NCBI RefSeq assembly: GCF_028858515.1 | Contig: NZ_JAPJZJ010000001.1 | Coordinates: forward strand, 744,001 to 808,000 | From: Aurantiacibacter sp. D1-12 | Lineage (GTDB): Bacteria > Pseudomonadota > Alphaproteobacteria > Sphingomonadales > Sphingomonadaceae | Length of the DNA: 64,000 bases | Direction: 5' to 3' | Shown: piece by piece, positions 17,139 through 25,817 of the stretch | How positions within the stretch are numbered: the stretch's first letter is position 1 | Layout of the letters: each line of letters starts with the position of its first letter | Made by a program: the position numbers and the translations under genes | The notes under the pieces: generated by a model | What the model was told of the DNA's origin: nothing | Seen by the model: only the letters and a program-made list of their open reading frames with translations | The model's database searches: none

Positions 17139-17396
17139 CTTTGCCTGAAATCCTGATCGCATGCTGCGCGCAGGAAGCGGACTTTGGCATCATCACCTTT
17201 TTGATCCACCCTACTACGGTCTTTGGTCCAGTTCAGGAAAAAGCCGGAACCCGCCCAGCAATCGCGCGTCTTACCTATGCGTACCGGGCCCCTCTGGCGA
17301 GCACATGCTCGTGATGTCGGACGTATCAAACAGCGGGGCGTCTCAAGCCTTTGCTGTAAATGATTTTGATTTGGGCTCTGCCCAGAAGGGAAGACA
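17139..17396. other. intergenic region without a supported gene
   Basis: Together with the terminator this makes a 308-base stretch between two small genes. An open frame at 17161-17397 has unusual composition (His/Pro/Ser-rich) and no ribosome-binding site, so I do not call it. The region presumably holds the promoter of the downstream lipoprotein gene; AAGGGAAG lies just before that gene's ATG. Confidence 0.5.
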
Positions 17397-17966
17397 ATGA
17401 AGAAGACACTGATGATCTCTGTCGCAACTGCCGGCGCTTTCGCACTGGCTGCATGCGGTGAAACCGCCACCAGCCAGACCGAAGGTGAAGCGGCAAACCC
17501 CATCACCGCTGAAGAAGTCGCTGCCGCGCAGCAGGCCTGGGGTGACGGCATCGTCGCCATCGGCCAGGTCTTCACCGACGAAGGTGATTACAGCGCTCGC
17601 GCGCAAGAGCACATCGACACGCACTATGCCTATGGTGACGGGCAGACGATCCTGTTCAAGCCGACTCTGGCTGCTGAAGATCAGTTCCGCGAAACTACCG
17701 AAGAAGCACTCAGCTACTTCGTCGGTACCGAAGGCACCGAAGATGGCGGCTTTGCCATCGCTCCGTACACGGCGGTTCGCTGGGAAAACAACGGCACCGT
17801 AATCAGCGAAGATGGCACCATGGCAGTCGCTATGGGCAACTATTTCTTCACCGGCACCGATGGCAATGACACGAAGGTGGAATACTCCTTCGCATATGAG
17901 CGCGGCGACGATGGCGAACTCGACATCGTGCTGCATCACAGCTCTTTGCCTTTCAGCGCATCGTAA
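17397..17966 (+). CDS. SnoaL/NTF2-like lipoprotein
   Basis: A 189-residue precursor with a lipoprotein signal (lipobox LAAC, Cys20) and an acidic mature domain. The segments QQAWGDGIVAIGQVF, ALSYFVGTEG, TAVRWENNGTVISEDGTMAVAMGNYFFT and KVEYSFAYER follow the helix-then-strands pattern of the SnoaL/NTF2-like fold; similar proteins are sometimes mislabelled phosphoribosyl-AMP cyclohydrolase. It is probably a periplasmic membrane-anchored protein of unknown role. The purine-rich AAGGGAAG upstream supports the ATG at 17397, and a terminator follows the stop. Confidence 0.75.
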   Translation: MKKTLMISVATAGAFALAACGETATSQTEGEAANPITAEEVAAAQQAWGDGIVAIGQVFTDEGDYSARAQEHIDTHYAYGDGQTILFKPTLAAEDQFRETTEEALSYFVGTEGTEDGGFAIAPYTAVRWENNGTVISEDGTMAVAMGNYFFTGTDGNDTKVEYSFAYERGDDGELDIVLHHSSLPFSAS

Positions 17967-17992
17967 TCACGAAGCTGGAAATTCAGAAAAGG

Positions 17993-18018
17993 CGCGTCCT
18001 GCGGGGCGCGCTTTTTTG
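17993..18018 (+). terminator. intrinsic terminator
   Basis: An 8-bp stem GCGCGTCC/GGGGCGCGC (one G-U pair) is followed by TTTTTT, 27 bases after the lipoprotein gene stop. Confidence 0.9.
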
Positions 18019-18121
18019 TTGGACGAGACTGGCGTGCTTAACTTCATATCAACCATGAATGGTAACCCCGGCTTAACCAGCTGCGCGCGACGCATAGGCG
18101 AAACACAACACGGGACCTGTC

Positions 18122-18526
18122 ATGAAGCTGTTCGCGCGCGAAAATCCAAAGCCTGTTCCAGAGCGCCGTTCCAGCCCCCGCACCCGTGTCGATTGCATGG
18201 TGACGCTCAACATGCCGAGCGGCAATGTGCCTGGCCGATTCTTCGATATTTCCGAAAGCGGCGCGCGTATCACGGCGGAGAACCCGCCAAGTAAAGGCTG
18301 CGCGGTGATCCTCGAATGGCCTTACGGCGAAGCATACGGCTTTATCAGCTGGTCCAAGCCCGGCATGTGCGGCCTACAATTCGAACGTGCGATCCCTGTG
18401 AAGATGCTGGAGGAAACGATCGAGAATGCGCCTGCCGGGCCAAGGCTGGTACATTCTGCCGAAGGGAGCGATGCGGTCACTGGCGGCGGATTAAAGAACG
18501 GCGCCCCGCCACGGTTGTTTTGCTGA
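18122..18526 (+). CDS. PilZ domain protein
   Basis: A 134-residue cytoplasmic protein whose central region carries the PilZ c-di-GMP-binding pattern: an Arg-rich ERRSSPRTRVD near residue 18 followed by DISESGARI near residue 42. This fits the RxxxR and (D/N)xSxxG motifs, and a beta-barrel-like stretch follows up to about residue 100. The tail is Gly/Ala/Pro-rich. PilZ proteins act as receptors that couple cyclic-di-GMP to motility or polysaccharide output. No partner gene is adjacent, and the S41 peptidase is convergent, 21 bases away. Confidence 0.82.
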   Translation: MKLFARENPKPVPERRSSPRTRVDCMVTLNMPSGNVPGRFFDISESGARITAENPPSKGCAVILEWPYGEAYGFISWSKPGMCGLQFERAIPVKMLEETIENAPAGPRLVHSAEGSDAVTGGGLKNGAPPRLFC

Positions 18527-18547
18527 GGCCGCTGCGCTCGAAGCCAA

Positions 18548-19705
18548 TCAGGGAACCGGTACATCCTCGCGCGGGGTGCCATTGACCGTGTACAATCGTT
18601 CCGCCGGCAATTTGAACAGGAAGCCTGTGCGGTCGGTACGCAAGTCATAGATTGCACCAAGCAGGCCCGCCATCGGACCACCTTCCAGCCTTGCGCCCTG
18701 CGCCTGCATCCCGATGGCCAGACCTTCGCCCATGCTGCCGGTCCAGCGGCCCACACGAACCGACACATCGCCCGGGAAATGCTTGCCTTCTCTTGGCACG
18801 ACTTGTTCTACCCAGCGCCTGACGATGCCTGTCTGCAGCTCTTCTGCAACCCATTCATGGATCTGGTAAGGGGAGATTTCATCCACGAACCAGCCCATAA
18901 TCCCGCGCGCAACGGTGGTGTTGCCGCCACCTGGTGTATCGGTCAGGTCGAGCACGATACGTTCGGCATCGCCTGCCTCTGCCATGATGGCATCGAAGGC
19001 AGCTATGGTGGCGTTGTTGCCGAGCGAATCGTTGAAGCGGACAATCAGGGTTTCACTATCGTAGTGTGCGGTAACCAGCTCCCTTGGCGAACTCTGCTCG
19101 TCGTACATGCTGGGCAGTGTTGTGCTGAACGCCCCCGCTTCACCCTCGAAACCTAGGTCGCGTGCGCGGTCCCTCCGTCCCGCAGACAGAATGCGCGCCG
19201 CAAATTCCCGACTCATCGCGTCGGGGGCTGTTTCACCCTGATCGTTCCAGAAGGCCTGTACAGCCTCATCAACGGGAACCTCGCCGATATGCGTCAGACG
19301 CAGACCCGGCAAGATTCCAGCGCGTTCCGCGGGCGATCCTTCGCGCACGGCATCGACCACGTATTCGCCATCAGCAAAGGTGATCCACAGGTCGGCATAG
19401 CTCGGGACAAGCGCCCAGCTATCCGAAAAAGCGCTGCCGGTAATGGCGTGGTGATCACGCAGGGCGAACAGCATCCGCTCGGTAAAGCGCAGCAGGGCCG
19501 CCGCGCTATCGACTGATTCCGCTTCCTCCTGCAGGGCCGGATTCAGCGGTATCTCATCGTCGGGAAATCGATCAAGATAGGCGTAGTTCTCTTCGATCAG
19601 CTCGATCACCTGAAGGGCATCGGCTTGATAATCTTCGGCAGTCTCCTGCGCCTGTGCGGACGTAGTGAGGAGGGCGAAAGGGATAAGCAGGTGTGATAAC
19701 TTCAT
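18548..19705 (-). CDS. S41 family C-terminal-processing-like peptidase
   Basis: A 385-residue exported protein with a signal peptide ending near SAQAQ. It has an N-terminal helical region, a PDZ-like segment (DAVREGSPAERAGILPGLRL, about residues 118-137) and an S41 catalytic domain. LIVRFNDSLGNN, IVLDLTDTPGGGN and WTGSMGEGLAIGM mark the strand, oxyanion loop and predicted nucleophile Ser of the family. It probably cleaves periplasmic proteins at their C-termini; the substrate is unknown. The ATG at 19705 is chosen because it starts directly with the signal peptide. Confidence 0.83.
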   Translation of the reverse strand: MKLSHLLIPFALLTTSAQAQETAEDYQADALQVIELIEENYAYLDRFPDDEIPLNPALQEEAESVDSAAALLRFTERMLFALRDHHAITGSAFSDSWALVPSYADLWITFADGEYVVDAVREGSPAERAGILPGLRLTHIGEVPVDEAVQAFWNDQGETAPDAMSREFAARILSAGRRDRARDLGFEGEAGAFSTTLPSMYDEQSSPRELVTAHYDSETLIVRFNDSLGNNATIAAFDAIMAEAGDAERIVLDLTDTPGGGNTTVARGIMGWFVDEISPYQIHEWVAEELQTGIVRRWVEQVVPREGKHFPGDVSVRVGRWTGSMGEGLAIGMQAQGARLEGGPMAGLLGAIYDLRTDRTGFLFKLPAERLYTVNGTPREDVPVP

Positions 19706-19965
19706 CGCGGCCTGCTGAGGCAAGATGACCGGAGCGTCAAGGTTTGCCCTTTCCTACAGTTTAGCTTTTCCGCCAGCCTTGGCGCATGGCCTGGAAGTCC
19801 AACATTACCAGCACGCTTCTAACCGTATTTGCAGCGTTTTCGCACACCCTGTTCAGTGCCGGATTTTCTTCTCCAGGACACTGTAACAGGTGTTTCAGGT
19901 TGCCCCCCATGCAACACGGGTACTCACGCGAACACGCCTTGCAGGAGCCCTTAGAGTGCGACGCC

Positions 19966-21411
19966 TTAACCGGCAGGCGTAATCAGTTCGGGGAACAAGC
20001 CAAACAGCAGCACAAGGCCCACAGCAATCGGGCAGACGAAGGCGACCAGGAAACGCCACAGCATAAACATGCCATCCGAAAGGCCGGTCTGTTCCTGCAC
20101 AAGGCGGCGATCCGCAAACCAGCCGACGAAGACCGATACAAGGAACGCACCCAGCGGCAGCATGATCTTGCCGGTGAAGCCATCAATGCTGTCGAGAATG
20201 TCGTTGTTTTCGAAGATGTCCCAGAAGCCGAGCGGGCGAACATCGGACCACACATTGTACCCGAGAGCACAGAGCACACCGATCAGGAAAGCAACGCCGC
20301 CCACCAGGATCGCAGCCACGGGGCGACGGAAGCGGAAACGGTCGATCACCCATGCGGTCGGTCCTTCAAGCAGCGAGATCGAGCTCGTCAGTGCAGCAAA
20401 GAAGATCAGCGTGAAGAACACAAAGCCAACCAGCGCGCCCGCAGGCATCTGGTTGAACGCAATCGGCAGCGACTGGAAGATCAGCGCCGGACCGGCAGCC
20501 GGATCGAGGCCAACCGAGAACACGATGGGGAAGATCATCAAGCCGGCAAGGATAGCCACTGCTGTATCGGCAAAAGCGATCATGGTGGCTGTTGGAGCCA
20601 GGTTCACATCACGCGAAACATAGGCACCATAGGTCAGCAAGCCGCCCGCTGCGAGACTGAGCGAGAACAGCGCCTGTCCAAGCGCTTCGTTAAGCGCGGT
20701 TGGCGTCAGCGCACTGAAATCGGGCGTGAACATGAAAGCGACTGCATCACCAAATTCGTCGGTCGCAATCGCCCCATACAGCGTAACCAGCACAAGGAGG
20801 ACGAAGAACGCGGGCATCAGCCATTTCGCGGCCTTCTCGATACCGTCATGAACCCCGCTAGCCACAATCCAGATCGTCGCCGCCATGAAAATGGCGTGAA
20901 GGCCAATCAGCAGCCCGGGACTGGCAAACAGCTCTCCCATACGGCCGGTGATCGCGTCCTGCTCTTCACCGGCAAAGGCACTGGCAAAGGGATCACCGCT
21001 AAACAGCGCCCCGAAGAAGTCTCCGCCAGACACGAACACATAATTGATCACCCATCCGGCCACGACCGAATAGAACGAGAGGATCAGGAAACCTGCCGTA
21101 ATCTGCAGCGCGCCGATGCCTTTCCAAGCCTCCGAACGTTTCGAATGTACGGCAACATTGCGAACAGAACCGATCGCATCTTCACCGCCTGCGCGGCCCA
21201 GCAGGATTTCCGAGAGGACCAGTGGCAGTCCCAGCAGGACCACAAAGCCGATATAGACAAGGATGAAGGCACCCCCGCCATTCTCGCCTGCAAGTGTTGG
21301 AAAACGCCAGATATTGCCAAGGCCAACGGCCGCGCCAACAGCTGCAAGAATAAAGGCTGTCCGTGAAGACCAGCCGTCCCCCGAGGTAGTCCCCGCTTGG
21401 GTAAGTGCCAT
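19966..21411 (-). CDS. sodium-dependent transporter, SNF/NSS family
   Basis: A 481-residue inner-membrane protein with about 12 hydrophobic helices, homologous to LeuT-type sodium:neurotransmitter symporters. The first helix holds the signature AVGAAVGLGNIWRFP, whose unwound part binds sodium and substrate, followed by GGGAFILVY. The family imports amino acids or related compounds with sodium; the substrate here is not deducible. The ATG at 21411 is preferred over an upstream frame extension of 14 atypical residues. The roughly 260 bases between it and the S41 peptidase hold no gene I can support. Confidence 0.9.
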   Translation of the reverse strand: MALTQAGTTSGDGWSSRTAFILAAVGAAVGLGNIWRFPTLAGENGGGAFILVYIGFVVLLGLPLVLSEILLGRAGGEDAIGSVRNVAVHSKRSEAWKGIGALQITAGFLILSFYSVVAGWVINYVFVSGGDFFGALFSGDPFASAFAGEEQDAITGRMGELFASPGLLIGLHAIFMAATIWIVASGVHDGIEKAAKWLMPAFFVLLVLVTLYGAIATDEFGDAVAFMFTPDFSALTPTALNEALGQALFSLSLAAGGLLTYGAYVSRDVNLAPTATMIAFADTAVAILAGLMIFPIVFSVGLDPAAGPALIFQSLPIAFNQMPAGALVGFVFFTLIFFAALTSSISLLEGPTAWVIDRFRFRRPVAAILVGGVAFLIGVLCALGYNVWSDVRPLGFWDIFENNDILDSIDGFTGKIMLPLGAFLVSVFVGWFADRRLVQEQTGLSDGMFMLWRFLVAFVCPIAVGLVLLFGLFPELITPAG

Positions 21412-21498
21412 ATGATGTATCCTCTCGACCCGAAGGTTCGCGCCCTTTTGCATGGAAACAGGTCTCGCGTCGAGAGGGCATTCTGCTAAAGGAGGCCC

Positions 21499-22371
21499 AT
21501 GTCCACGACCTTTACACTCGATACGTCGACCAGCCGCGCCAACCCGACACCTGCACCGATGAAGCGCCTGACAGTGCCGAAGATCCGTGCGCGCAAGGAC
21601 AATGGCGTCACCGAAGAGCCAATTGTGATGCTGACCGCCTACACCGCGCGGCAGGCACAGCTACTTGATCCGCATTGCGACCTGCTGCTGGTTGGGGATT
21701 CACTGGGGCAGGTGATCTACGGCCTCCCCTCCACCATTCCCGTCACGATGGAGATGATGGCAAACCACGCAGCTGCAGTCGTCCGCGGCAGCTACCACTC
21801 GGTAGTAGTAGTAGACATGCCCTTCGGCGCTTACGAGGCATCGCCCGAAGACGCCTTCGATGCGGCAGCCCGGTTGCTGAAGGAAAGCGGTGCGGCTGCA
21901 GTCAAGCTGGAAGGCGGAGAGGCGATGGCGGAAACGGTCGCCTTCCTCACACAACGCGGCATCCCGGTGATGGGGCACGTCGGCCTCACACCGCAGGCAG
22001 TGAATGTACTCGGCGGCTACATGGCGCGCGGGCGCAGCGATGCGGAAGCGGAGAAAATCGTCAGCGATGCCAAGGCGCTGGACGAAGCTGGCGCGTTTGC
22101 CGTCGTTGTCGAAGGCGTGATTGAACCCATTGCCATTGCCGTAACCGAAGCGATCGGGTGCCCGAGTATCGGCATCGGCGCCTCTCCCAAGTGTGACGGT
22201 CAGGTCCTTGTGACCGAGGATATGCTTGGTATGTTCGAACGCGTGCCGCGCTTTGTAAAGAAGTACGGCGATATCGCTTCGACCATTGCCGACACCGCTG
22301 CGCAATACGCCGCCGAAGTGCGTGATCGCAGCTTCCCCGGACCCGAGCAGCTTTACCAACCCAAGAAATAG
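21499..22371 (+). CDS. panB: 3-methyl-2-oxobutanoate hydroxymethyltransferase
   Basis: Transfers a hydroxymethyl group from methylene-tetrahydrofolate to 2-oxoisovalerate to make ketopantoate, the first step of pantothenate synthesis. The 290-residue protein has [13 protein letters not shown] (metal-binding Asp), [38 protein letters not shown] and [11 protein letters not shown] (catalytic Glu), all canonical PanB motifs. AGGAGG lies seven bases before the ATG. About 25 Thr/Pro-rich residues precede the barrel. No panC or panD is adjacent. The DUF475 gene follows on the same strand after about 40 bases. Confidence 0.96.
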   Translation: MSTTFTLDTSTSRANPTPAPMKRLTVPKIRARKDNGVTEEPIVMLTAYTARQAQLLDPHCDLLLVGDSLGQVIYGLPSTIPVTMEMMANHAAAVVRGSYHSVVVVDMPFGAYEASPEDAFDAAARLLKESGAAAVKLEGGEAMAETVAFLTQRGIPVMGHVGLTPQAVNVLGGYMARGRSDAEAEKIVSDAKALDEAGAFAVVVEGVIEPIAIAVTEAIGCPSIGIGASPKCDGQVLVTEDMLGMFERVPRFVKKYGDIASTIADTAAQYAAEVRDRSFPGPEQLYQPKK

Positions 22372-22413
22372 CAACCTCACGCGCTACCCACTCTCATTCT
22401 CAGGATCACCTGC

Positions 22414-23481
22414 ATGGCAACGCTGCTGCGCTATTACACCTTCTCGTTTGTCTTCACCGCCGCCTGTCTCGGCCTCGGCCTGTGGTATGCGATTGCCAGC
22501 ACCGACACCTGGGGCGCGGTGCTGCAGATCATGTGGATTATCCTGATCCTCTCGATCCTCGAAGTTTCGCTTAGCTTCGACAATGCGGTGGTGAACGCGA
22601 CCGTCCTGCGAGAAATGGACCCTGTCTGGCAGCAGCGCTTCCTCGTATGGGGTATTGCGATTGCGGTGTTCGGGACGCGCATTGTCTTCCCGCTCGCCAT
22701 CGTCGCCATTGCGGCGAACATCGGACCTATCGAGGCTGTGAACCTGTCGCTCAACGATCCCGAACGTTACGAGGAGATCGTCTCGGGCGCGCACATCGGT
22801 ATCGCAGGGTTCGGCGGCGCATTCCTTGCGATGGTTGGCCTCAAGTTCTTCTTCGATTCAGACAAAGACGTGCACTGGATCCGTGTGCTCGAGCATCGCC
22901 TGACCAAGGTTGCCGCCCTGCCAGCCATCGAGATCGGTCTGCTGCTGGTGGTGATCTGGGGCATCTCAACGCAGCTCTCCGATACCGATGCACTGACTTT
23001 CATTACGGCAGGCCTGCTGGGTCTCGTCACCTACATCGCGGTGGACGCGCTAGGCGAATGGCTCAACATGCGCGAAGAAGCCAAGAAGGCCAGCGGCGCG
23101 GTGGTGCGGTCGGGGCTTGGCGGGTTCCTGTACCTCGAAGTGCTAGACGCGAGCTTTAGTTTCGACGGGGTAATCGGGGCCTTTGCTCTGTCCAACAACA
23201 TGATCGTCATCGCTCTTGGCCTTTCGATTGGCGCGATGTTCGTGCGGTCGATGACGATCCACCTGGTGCGCAAGGGCACGCTGGCCGAGTATCGCTATCT
23301 GGAGCACGGCGCGTTCTGGGCGATCATCGCGCTTGGCACGATCATGCTCACTTCTGCGGTGTTCCACATCCCCGAAGCTATCACTGGATTGATCGGTGTG
23401 GTGCTAATCGGCCTGAGCCTGTGGTGGTCCATCCGCCACAACCGCACCGAGAAGGCTGCCGAAGCTACCGCGACGGATTGA
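22414..23481 (+). CDS. DUF475/TerC-like membrane protein
   Basis: A 355-residue integral membrane protein with about ten helices. SFDNAVVNATVLREM near residue 50 and EVLDASFSFDGVIGAFA near residue 245 are paired acidic motifs characteristic of the TerC/DUF475 family. TerC-type proteins have been linked to metal (manganese) export and tellurite resistance; the role of the DUF475 branch is not established. The last 17 bases overlap the convergent symporter gene, an unusual but plausible tail-to-tail overlap. Confidence 0.88.
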   Translation: MATLLRYYTFSFVFTAACLGLGLWYAIASTDTWGAVLQIMWIILILSILEVSLSFDNAVVNATVLREMDPVWQQRFLVWGIAIAVFGTRIVFPLAIVAIAANIGPIEAVNLSLNDPERYEEIVSGAHIGIAGFGGAFLAMVGLKFFFDSDKDVHWIRVLEHRLTKVAALPAIEIGLLLVVIWGISTQLSDTDALTFITAGLLGLVTYIAVDALGEWLNMREEAKKASGAVVRSGLGGFLYLEVLDASFSFDGVIGAFALSNNMIVIALGLSIGAMFVRSMTIHLVRKGTLAEYRYLEHGAFWAIIALGTIMLTSAVFHIPEAITGLIGVVLIGLSLWWSIRHNRTEKAAEATATD

Positions 23482-24427
23482 AGCGGCTCGCCAGCGGTGC
23501 CGAGATCACCAGCTGGAGCAGGTGATAGATCAGCACGGGCAGCAGCACGAGCCCGGCAATCTCGGGAGGAAACAGCACCGCAGCGAGTGGTGCTCCCATG
23601 GCGATGCTCTTTTGCGCCCCGGCGAAAAGGAAAGAAATCCGGTCGGCTCTGCACAAGCTAAGCGCTCCGCTGAGCCACCATGCGCCAAAAAACCCAACTG
23701 ACAGCATTAAGCCAACGAGGCACAGGAAGACGCCCCACTCGCTCAGGGAAATCAAAGCCCACAAGCCCTGCTCGACCGCAGCAGAAAAGGCGACATAAAC
23801 GGCAATCGCAATCGCAATCCGGTCCATCCAGCTGAACAACCGCTTCTTATCCGCCACCATCGGGCCCAGCCGGCCTTGCAGGAGCTGGCCGAGCAAGAAC
23901 GGTAACAACAGGATCATGCCAATGCGCTCCAGCGCTCCCAGATCGATGCCTTGCCCGCCGCTGCTCGCAACTATCGCCATGACCGGCGCGGTGATGAAGA
24001 CGCCCAGAATGTTGAGCACCGCGGCGGCAACAACCGAGTTGGCTACGTTCCCGTCTGCAAGCGAGGTGTACGCCGTAGCCGATTGAACGGTTGAAGGCAG
24101 CACTCCGAGGAAGATGAAACCCAGCGCCACGCTTGCCGGCAATTGGTACTCGGCCAGTGCCGAAACCGACCAACCGGCCAGCCCCATTGCTCCGAAGACA
24201 AAGACGGTCAGCGGAAGCAGAAAGCGCAGGTTCTTGAGACCCGCAATCACCTGCGCACGTGGCAGACGCAGACCGTTGAGCAGGAACAGCAGGAAGATCG
24301 CCGCGTCAGACACACTACGCGCAATCGCTCGGCCCTCGCCCGTCACGGGCAGCACGCTGGCGAGGAGGATTGCTACCAGCAGCAGCCGCACCAGCGGATC
24401 GAACAGTGTCAGGATGCGCCCCATCAT
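23465..24427 (-). CDS. bile acid:sodium symporter family protein
   Basis: A 320-residue membrane protein with about ten helices matching the SBF-like (BASS) family. NGLRLPRAQV in the N-terminal half and LPSTVQSATAYTSLADGNV mid-protein resemble the crossing-helix motifs that bind sodium in this fold. Bacterial members import organic anions; the substrate here is unknown. The start is in the ATGATG pair at 24427/24424. It is convergent with the DUF475 gene and stands 25 bases downstream of prsR on the same strand, so some read-through from the prs operon is possible. Confidence 0.85.
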   Translation of the reverse strand: MMGRILTLFDPLVRLLLVAILLASVLPVTGEGRAIARSVSDAAIFLLFLLNGLRLPRAQVIAGLKNLRFLLPLTVFVFGAMGLAGWSVSALAEYQLPASVALGFIFLGVLPSTVQSATAYTSLADGNVANSVVAAAVLNILGVFITAPVMAIVASSGGQGIDLGALERIGMILLLPFLLGQLLQGRLGPMVADKKRLFSWMDRIAIAIAVYVAFSAAVEQGLWALISLSEWGVFLCLVGLMLSVGFFGAWWLSGALSLCRADRISFLFAGAQKSIAMGAPLAAVLFPPEIAGLVLLPVLIYHLLQLVISAPLASRFNPSR

Positions 24428-24452
24428 GGTCGCGCGGTGTGCCGCGTGCCGA

Positions 24453-25817
24453 TCAGGCGTGCAAGTCGTATTGCTTGAGCAGATCGTAGAGCGTCGGGCG
24501 ACTGATACCGAGCATCTTGGCTGTGCTCGAGATATTGCCCTCGGTTCGCGCCAGTGCGTGGCGGATGACCTTGCGGTCCGATTGCTCGCGCGCGCTCTTC
24601 AGATTGAGAACGTCTGCGGCTTCCTCGTCATCTCCCGTCAGGTCGAGATCTTCCGCACCCACCAGCTTGCCGTCAGCCATGATCACCGCGCGTTTCACAC
24701 GGTTTTCCAGCTCACGCACGTTACCTGGCCAGCCCCATCCATCGATTGCCGCCAGCGCGTCGGGCGCAAAGCCGGTCACAGCGGGGTTCATCTCGTTGGC
24801 AAATCGCTTGAGGAAGGCTTTTGCCAGCAGCGCCGCATCACCCGGACGCTCGGCAAGCGCGGGGATCTTCACAACGATTTCGGCAAGACGATAGAACAGG
24901 TCTTCACGGAAACGACCGTCCGCCACCATCGCCTCAAGATCCTGATGCGTTGCACAGACGATGCGCGTATCAACGGTAATCGAGCTACGCCCGCCAATCC
25001 GCTCGATTGTGCGTTCTTGCAGAAAGCGCAGCAGCTTCACCTGCAAGGGCAGAGGAATATCGCCCACCTCATCAAGGAAGAGCGTGCCGCCATCGGCCAT
25101 CTCGATCTTGCCTTCGGTAGTCTTTACTGCGCCAGTAAAAGCACCCTTCTCGTGACCGAAAAGTTCGCTTTCGAGTAGGTTTTCAGGGATCGCCGCACAG
25201 TTGATGGCAACGAAATTGCCGCTCCTGCGATCGCTCGCATCATGCAGCCCCTTGGCGAGCAGTTCCTTGCCCGTCCCGCTCGCGCCAAGCAGCATGACCG
25301 AGACATTGGTGTTCGCCACACGCTCGATTGTGCGCGCCACTTTCACCATTTCGGGGGCCGAGGTGATCATGCCTCCGAGCACCGTATTGCCCTCGCCCGC
25401 TTTGGCGGCGAGTGCACGGTTCTCTTCTTCGATCTCGTGCAGTCTGTATGCCCGGCGAACGATCAAGCCCAGCTGTTCGATATCGACGGGCTTCTGGTAG
25501 AAATCGTAGGCGCCGTGCTCGATAGCATTGAGCGCACTTTCGCGTGCGCCGTGACCAGAAGCGACGATAACCTTGGTATCGGGCTTCAATGCCATGATCT
25601 CGTCGAGCACCTTGAACCCTTCGGTTGTGCCATCGGGATCGGGCGGCAGGCCAAGATCGAGCGTTACAACCGGCGGTTCTTCTGCGCGCAGCGCGGCAAT
25701 CGCGCTTTGGCGGTCACCAACGATCACCACGTCAAAGTCCTCGTATGCCCATTTGAGCTGTGCCTGCAGGCCCTCATCGTCCTCGACGATCAGCAATTTG
25801 GGTTTGTGTTCGGCCAT
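24453..25817 (-). CDS. prsR: PEP-CTERM-box sigma-54 response regulator PrsR
   Basis: A 454-residue NtrC-type activator that pairs with the PrsK kinase to switch on PEP-CTERM/exosortase and exopolysaccharide genes in other bacteria. Order: a receiver domain (about 5-125) with Asp54 in VVTLDLGLPP and the PrsR-like insert PDPDGTTEG; an AAA+ domain (150-385) with Walker A GASGTGKELLAKG, the sigma-54 contact loop GAFTGA and Walker B GGTLFLDEVGD; and a Fis-type helix-turn-helix at the end (GNISSTAKMLGISRPTLYDL). ATG at 25817 overlaps the prsK stop (GTGATGG context), so the two are translationally coupled. Confidence 0.93.
   Translation of the reverse strand: MAEHKPKLLIVEDDEGLQAQLKWAYEDFDVVIVGDRQSAIAALRAEEPPVVTLDLGLPPDPDGTTEGFKVLDEIMALKPDTKVIVASGHGARESALNAIEHGAYDFYQKPVDIEQLGLIVRRAYRLHEIEEENRALAAKAGEGNTVLGGMITSAPEMVKVARTIERVANTNVSVMLLGASGTGKELLAKGLHDASDRRSGNFVAINCAAIPENLLESELFGHEKGAFTGAVKTTEGKIEMADGGTLFLDEVGDIPLPLQVKLLRFLQERTIERIGGRSSITVDTRIVCATHQDLEAMVADGRFREDLFYRLAEIVVKIPALAERPGDAALLAKAFLKRFANEMNPAVTGFAPDALAAIDGWGWPGNVRELENRVKRAVIMADGKLVGAEDLDLTGDDEEAADVLNLKSAREQSDRKVIRHALARTEGNISSTAKMLGISRPTLYDLLKQYDLHA

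Noticed and set aside
17161-17397. Open frame of 79 codons between two small genes
   Set aside because: No ribosome-binding site, His/Pro/Trp-rich composition unlike its neighbours, and no recognisable domain.
23465-23481. Overlap of two convergent genes as a frameshift sign
   Set aside because: Both reading frames end with normal family-like tails; a 17-base tail-to-tail overlap is acceptable.
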